Assembly (NCBI RefSeq): GCF_023230885.1
Contig: NZ_JALNWM010000088.1
Coordinates: 1 to 13,011, forward strand
DNA: 13,011 nt
From: Desulfocurvus sp.
GTDB taxonomy: Bacteria > Desulfobacterota > Desulfovibrionia > Desulfovibrionales > Desulfovibrionaceae
Direction of reading: 5' to 3'
Numbering within the stretch: the stretch's first letter is position 1; each line of letters opens with the position of its first letter. Below are positions 12,217-13,011 of the stretch, one piece after another. Below the pieces are notes generated by a model, which worked only from the letters and a program-made list of their open reading frames with translations, was not told the origin of the DNA and did not search any database. The position numbers and the translations under genes were made by a program.

Positions 12217-13011
12217 CTAGCCCTGGTCCCCGGCGGGGGGGGCGTCCTCTGCTGCGGGGGCCCCGGGCCGGTCCAGCCCGGCGGCGCGCAGCTCCCGGGG
12301 GTCCATGTCGAAACTGTGCTCCGGCCCCGGGAAGTCCCCGCTGCGCACCTCCTCGCAGAAGGCGGCCAGGGCCCGGGTGGCCTCGCGGCCCAGCTCGGCG
12401 TAGCGCTTGACGAAACGGGGGGTGAAGCGGTCGAACAGGCCGAGTACGTCGTGGCTGACCAGCACCTGCCCGTCGCAATGCGGCCCGGCGCCGATGCCGA
12501 TGGTCGGGATGCCCACGGCGGCGGTGACGGCCTGGGCCACGGGCGCGGGCACGGCCTCCAGCACCAGGGCGAAGCAGCCCGCGTCCTCCAGGCGGCGGGC
12601 GTCGTCCAACAGGGCCCGGGCCGCCCGGGCCGAGCGGCCCTGGACCTTGAAGCCCCCCATGCGGGCCACGCTCTGGGGCGTGAGCCCGATGTGGCCCATG
12701 ACCGGAATGTCCGCGCGCAGGACGGCCTCGATGCGCCCCAGCACGCGCGCCCCGCCCTCGATCTTCACCGCCCCGGCGCGGCCCTCGGCCAGGAAGCGCG
12801 CGGCATTGCGCACGGCGTCGGCGTCGGCGGCCTGGTAGGAGCCGAAGGGCATGTCGCCGACCACCAGCGCGCGCGCCACCCCGCAGGCCACGGCCCGGGT
12901 GTGGTGGATCATGGCGTCCATGCCCACGTCCAGGGTGTCGGGACGCCCCAGGGCGACCATGGCCAGGGAGTCGCCCACCAGGACCATGTCCACCCCCGCC
13001 GCATCGGCCAG
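12217..13011 (-). CDS. panB: 3-methyl-2-oxobutanoate hydroxymethyltransferase PanB (partial, 5' end outside window)
   Basis: PanB makes ketopantoate from 2-oxoisovalerate and methylene-tetrahydrofolate, the first committed step to pantothenate and coenzyme A. The frame is open to the window edge, reading LADAAGVDMVLVGDSLAMV; the GTG at 12993 lies inside this conserved region and is not the start, so roughly 30 N-terminal residues are missing. Visible motifs are VGDSLAMV with the metal-ligand Asp, VVGDMPFGSY, AVKIEGG, VMGHIGLTPQSV, a FALVLEAVPAPVA block and IGIGAGPHCDGQVLVSHDVLGL. The C-terminus has a Pro/Ala-rich tail of about 35 residues beyond the core. Its own promoter lies outside the window. 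Confidence 0.97.
   Translation of the reverse strand: MADAAGVDMVLVGDSLAMVALGRPDTLDVGMDAMIHHTRAVACGVARALVVGDMPFGSYQAADADAVRNAARFLAEGRAGAVKIEGGARVLGRIEAVLRADIPVMGHIGLTPQSVARMGGFKVQGRSARAARALLDDARRLEDAGCFALVLEAVPAPVAQAVTAAVGIPTIGIGAGPHCDGQVLVSHDVLGLFDRFTPRFVKRYAELGREATRALAAFCEEVRSGDFPGPEHSFDMDPRELRAAGLDRPGAPAAEDAPPAGDQG

Noticed and set aside
10043..12478. An 811-codon open frame on the - strand
   Set aside because: It runs antisense to the lipoprotein gene and the 3' end of the GlcD-like gene, and out of frame through the Gate gene and panB. Its translation is low-complexity Ala/Gly/Pro/Arg-rich, as expected from GC-rich shadow frames.
12991..12993. GTG as the start of panB
   Set aside because: The frame continues upstream to the window edge with conserved PanB sequence (LADAAG before VDMVLVGDS), so the real start is outside the window.
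1..13011. CRISPR array, insertion sequence, phage genes or tRNA genes
   Set aside because: I saw no regular repeat-spacer pattern, transposase, integrase, terminal repeats or tRNA-like cloverleaf; nearly all sequence is accounted for by conserved genes.

Overview
This window is very GC-rich bacterial chromosome. Its gene content and order (ffh, rpsP, khpA, rimM, a trmD fused to a second methyltransferase, rplS, rnhB, yraN, rsmI, mannose-type PTS IID, HPr, Enzyme I, smpB, a GlcD-like oxidase) match what I know of the sulfate-reducing Desulfovibrionales (Desulfovibrio and relatives). That placement is inferred from gene order and the TrmD fusion; no marker search was possible. No transposons, phage genes, CRISPR arrays, tRNAs or rRNAs were seen, and this is largely a conserved housekeeping region.

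Layout. Positions 1-205 hold the 3' end of ffh, followed by a candidate terminator and a short AT-rich island that probably carries the rpsP promoter. From 339 to 10145 thirteen + strand genes form one dense run. First is a translation block: S16, the RNA-binding protein KhpA, the 16S maturation factor RimM, the tRNA m1G37 methyltransferase TrmD (fused to a SPOUT domain) and L19. Next come RNase HII, the YraN nuclease-fold protein and the 16S rRNA methyltransferase RsmI. A PTS block (IID, HPr, EI) follows, then SmpB for trans-translation and a GlcD-like flavoprotein dehydrogenase. A hairpin-rich 281-nt gap separates these from a predicted lipoprotein of unknown function (10427-11245). On the - strand, panB (cut by the window edge) and a Gate-domain membrane protein form a pair that converges on the lipoprotein gene; the two stop codons overlap within a CTAG.

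The most interesting signals are in the DNA and RNA of the operon, not in new proteins. (1) Two GC hairpins stand back to back between khpA and rimM; the second has a perfect stem of about 20 bp, and the first is a diverged copy of an element after rpsP. (2) Three sigma70-like promoters (TTGAC-N-17-TAT type) lie inside coding sequence: at the domain junction of trmD, at the trmD 3' end before rplS, and inside rsmI before the PTS genes. At the first and third the local codons depart sharply from the GC-rich norm. Together these could explain how abundant ribosomal proteins and scarce modification enzymes share one operon, and how the PTS genes could be expressed separately. All promoter and hairpin calls rest on motif reading only.

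Nine of the fifteen genes with a visible start use GTG, while both ribosomal protein genes use ATG. Spacing is tight, with overlaps at rnhB/yraN, yraN/rsmI and ptsH/ptsI, consistent with translational coupling.
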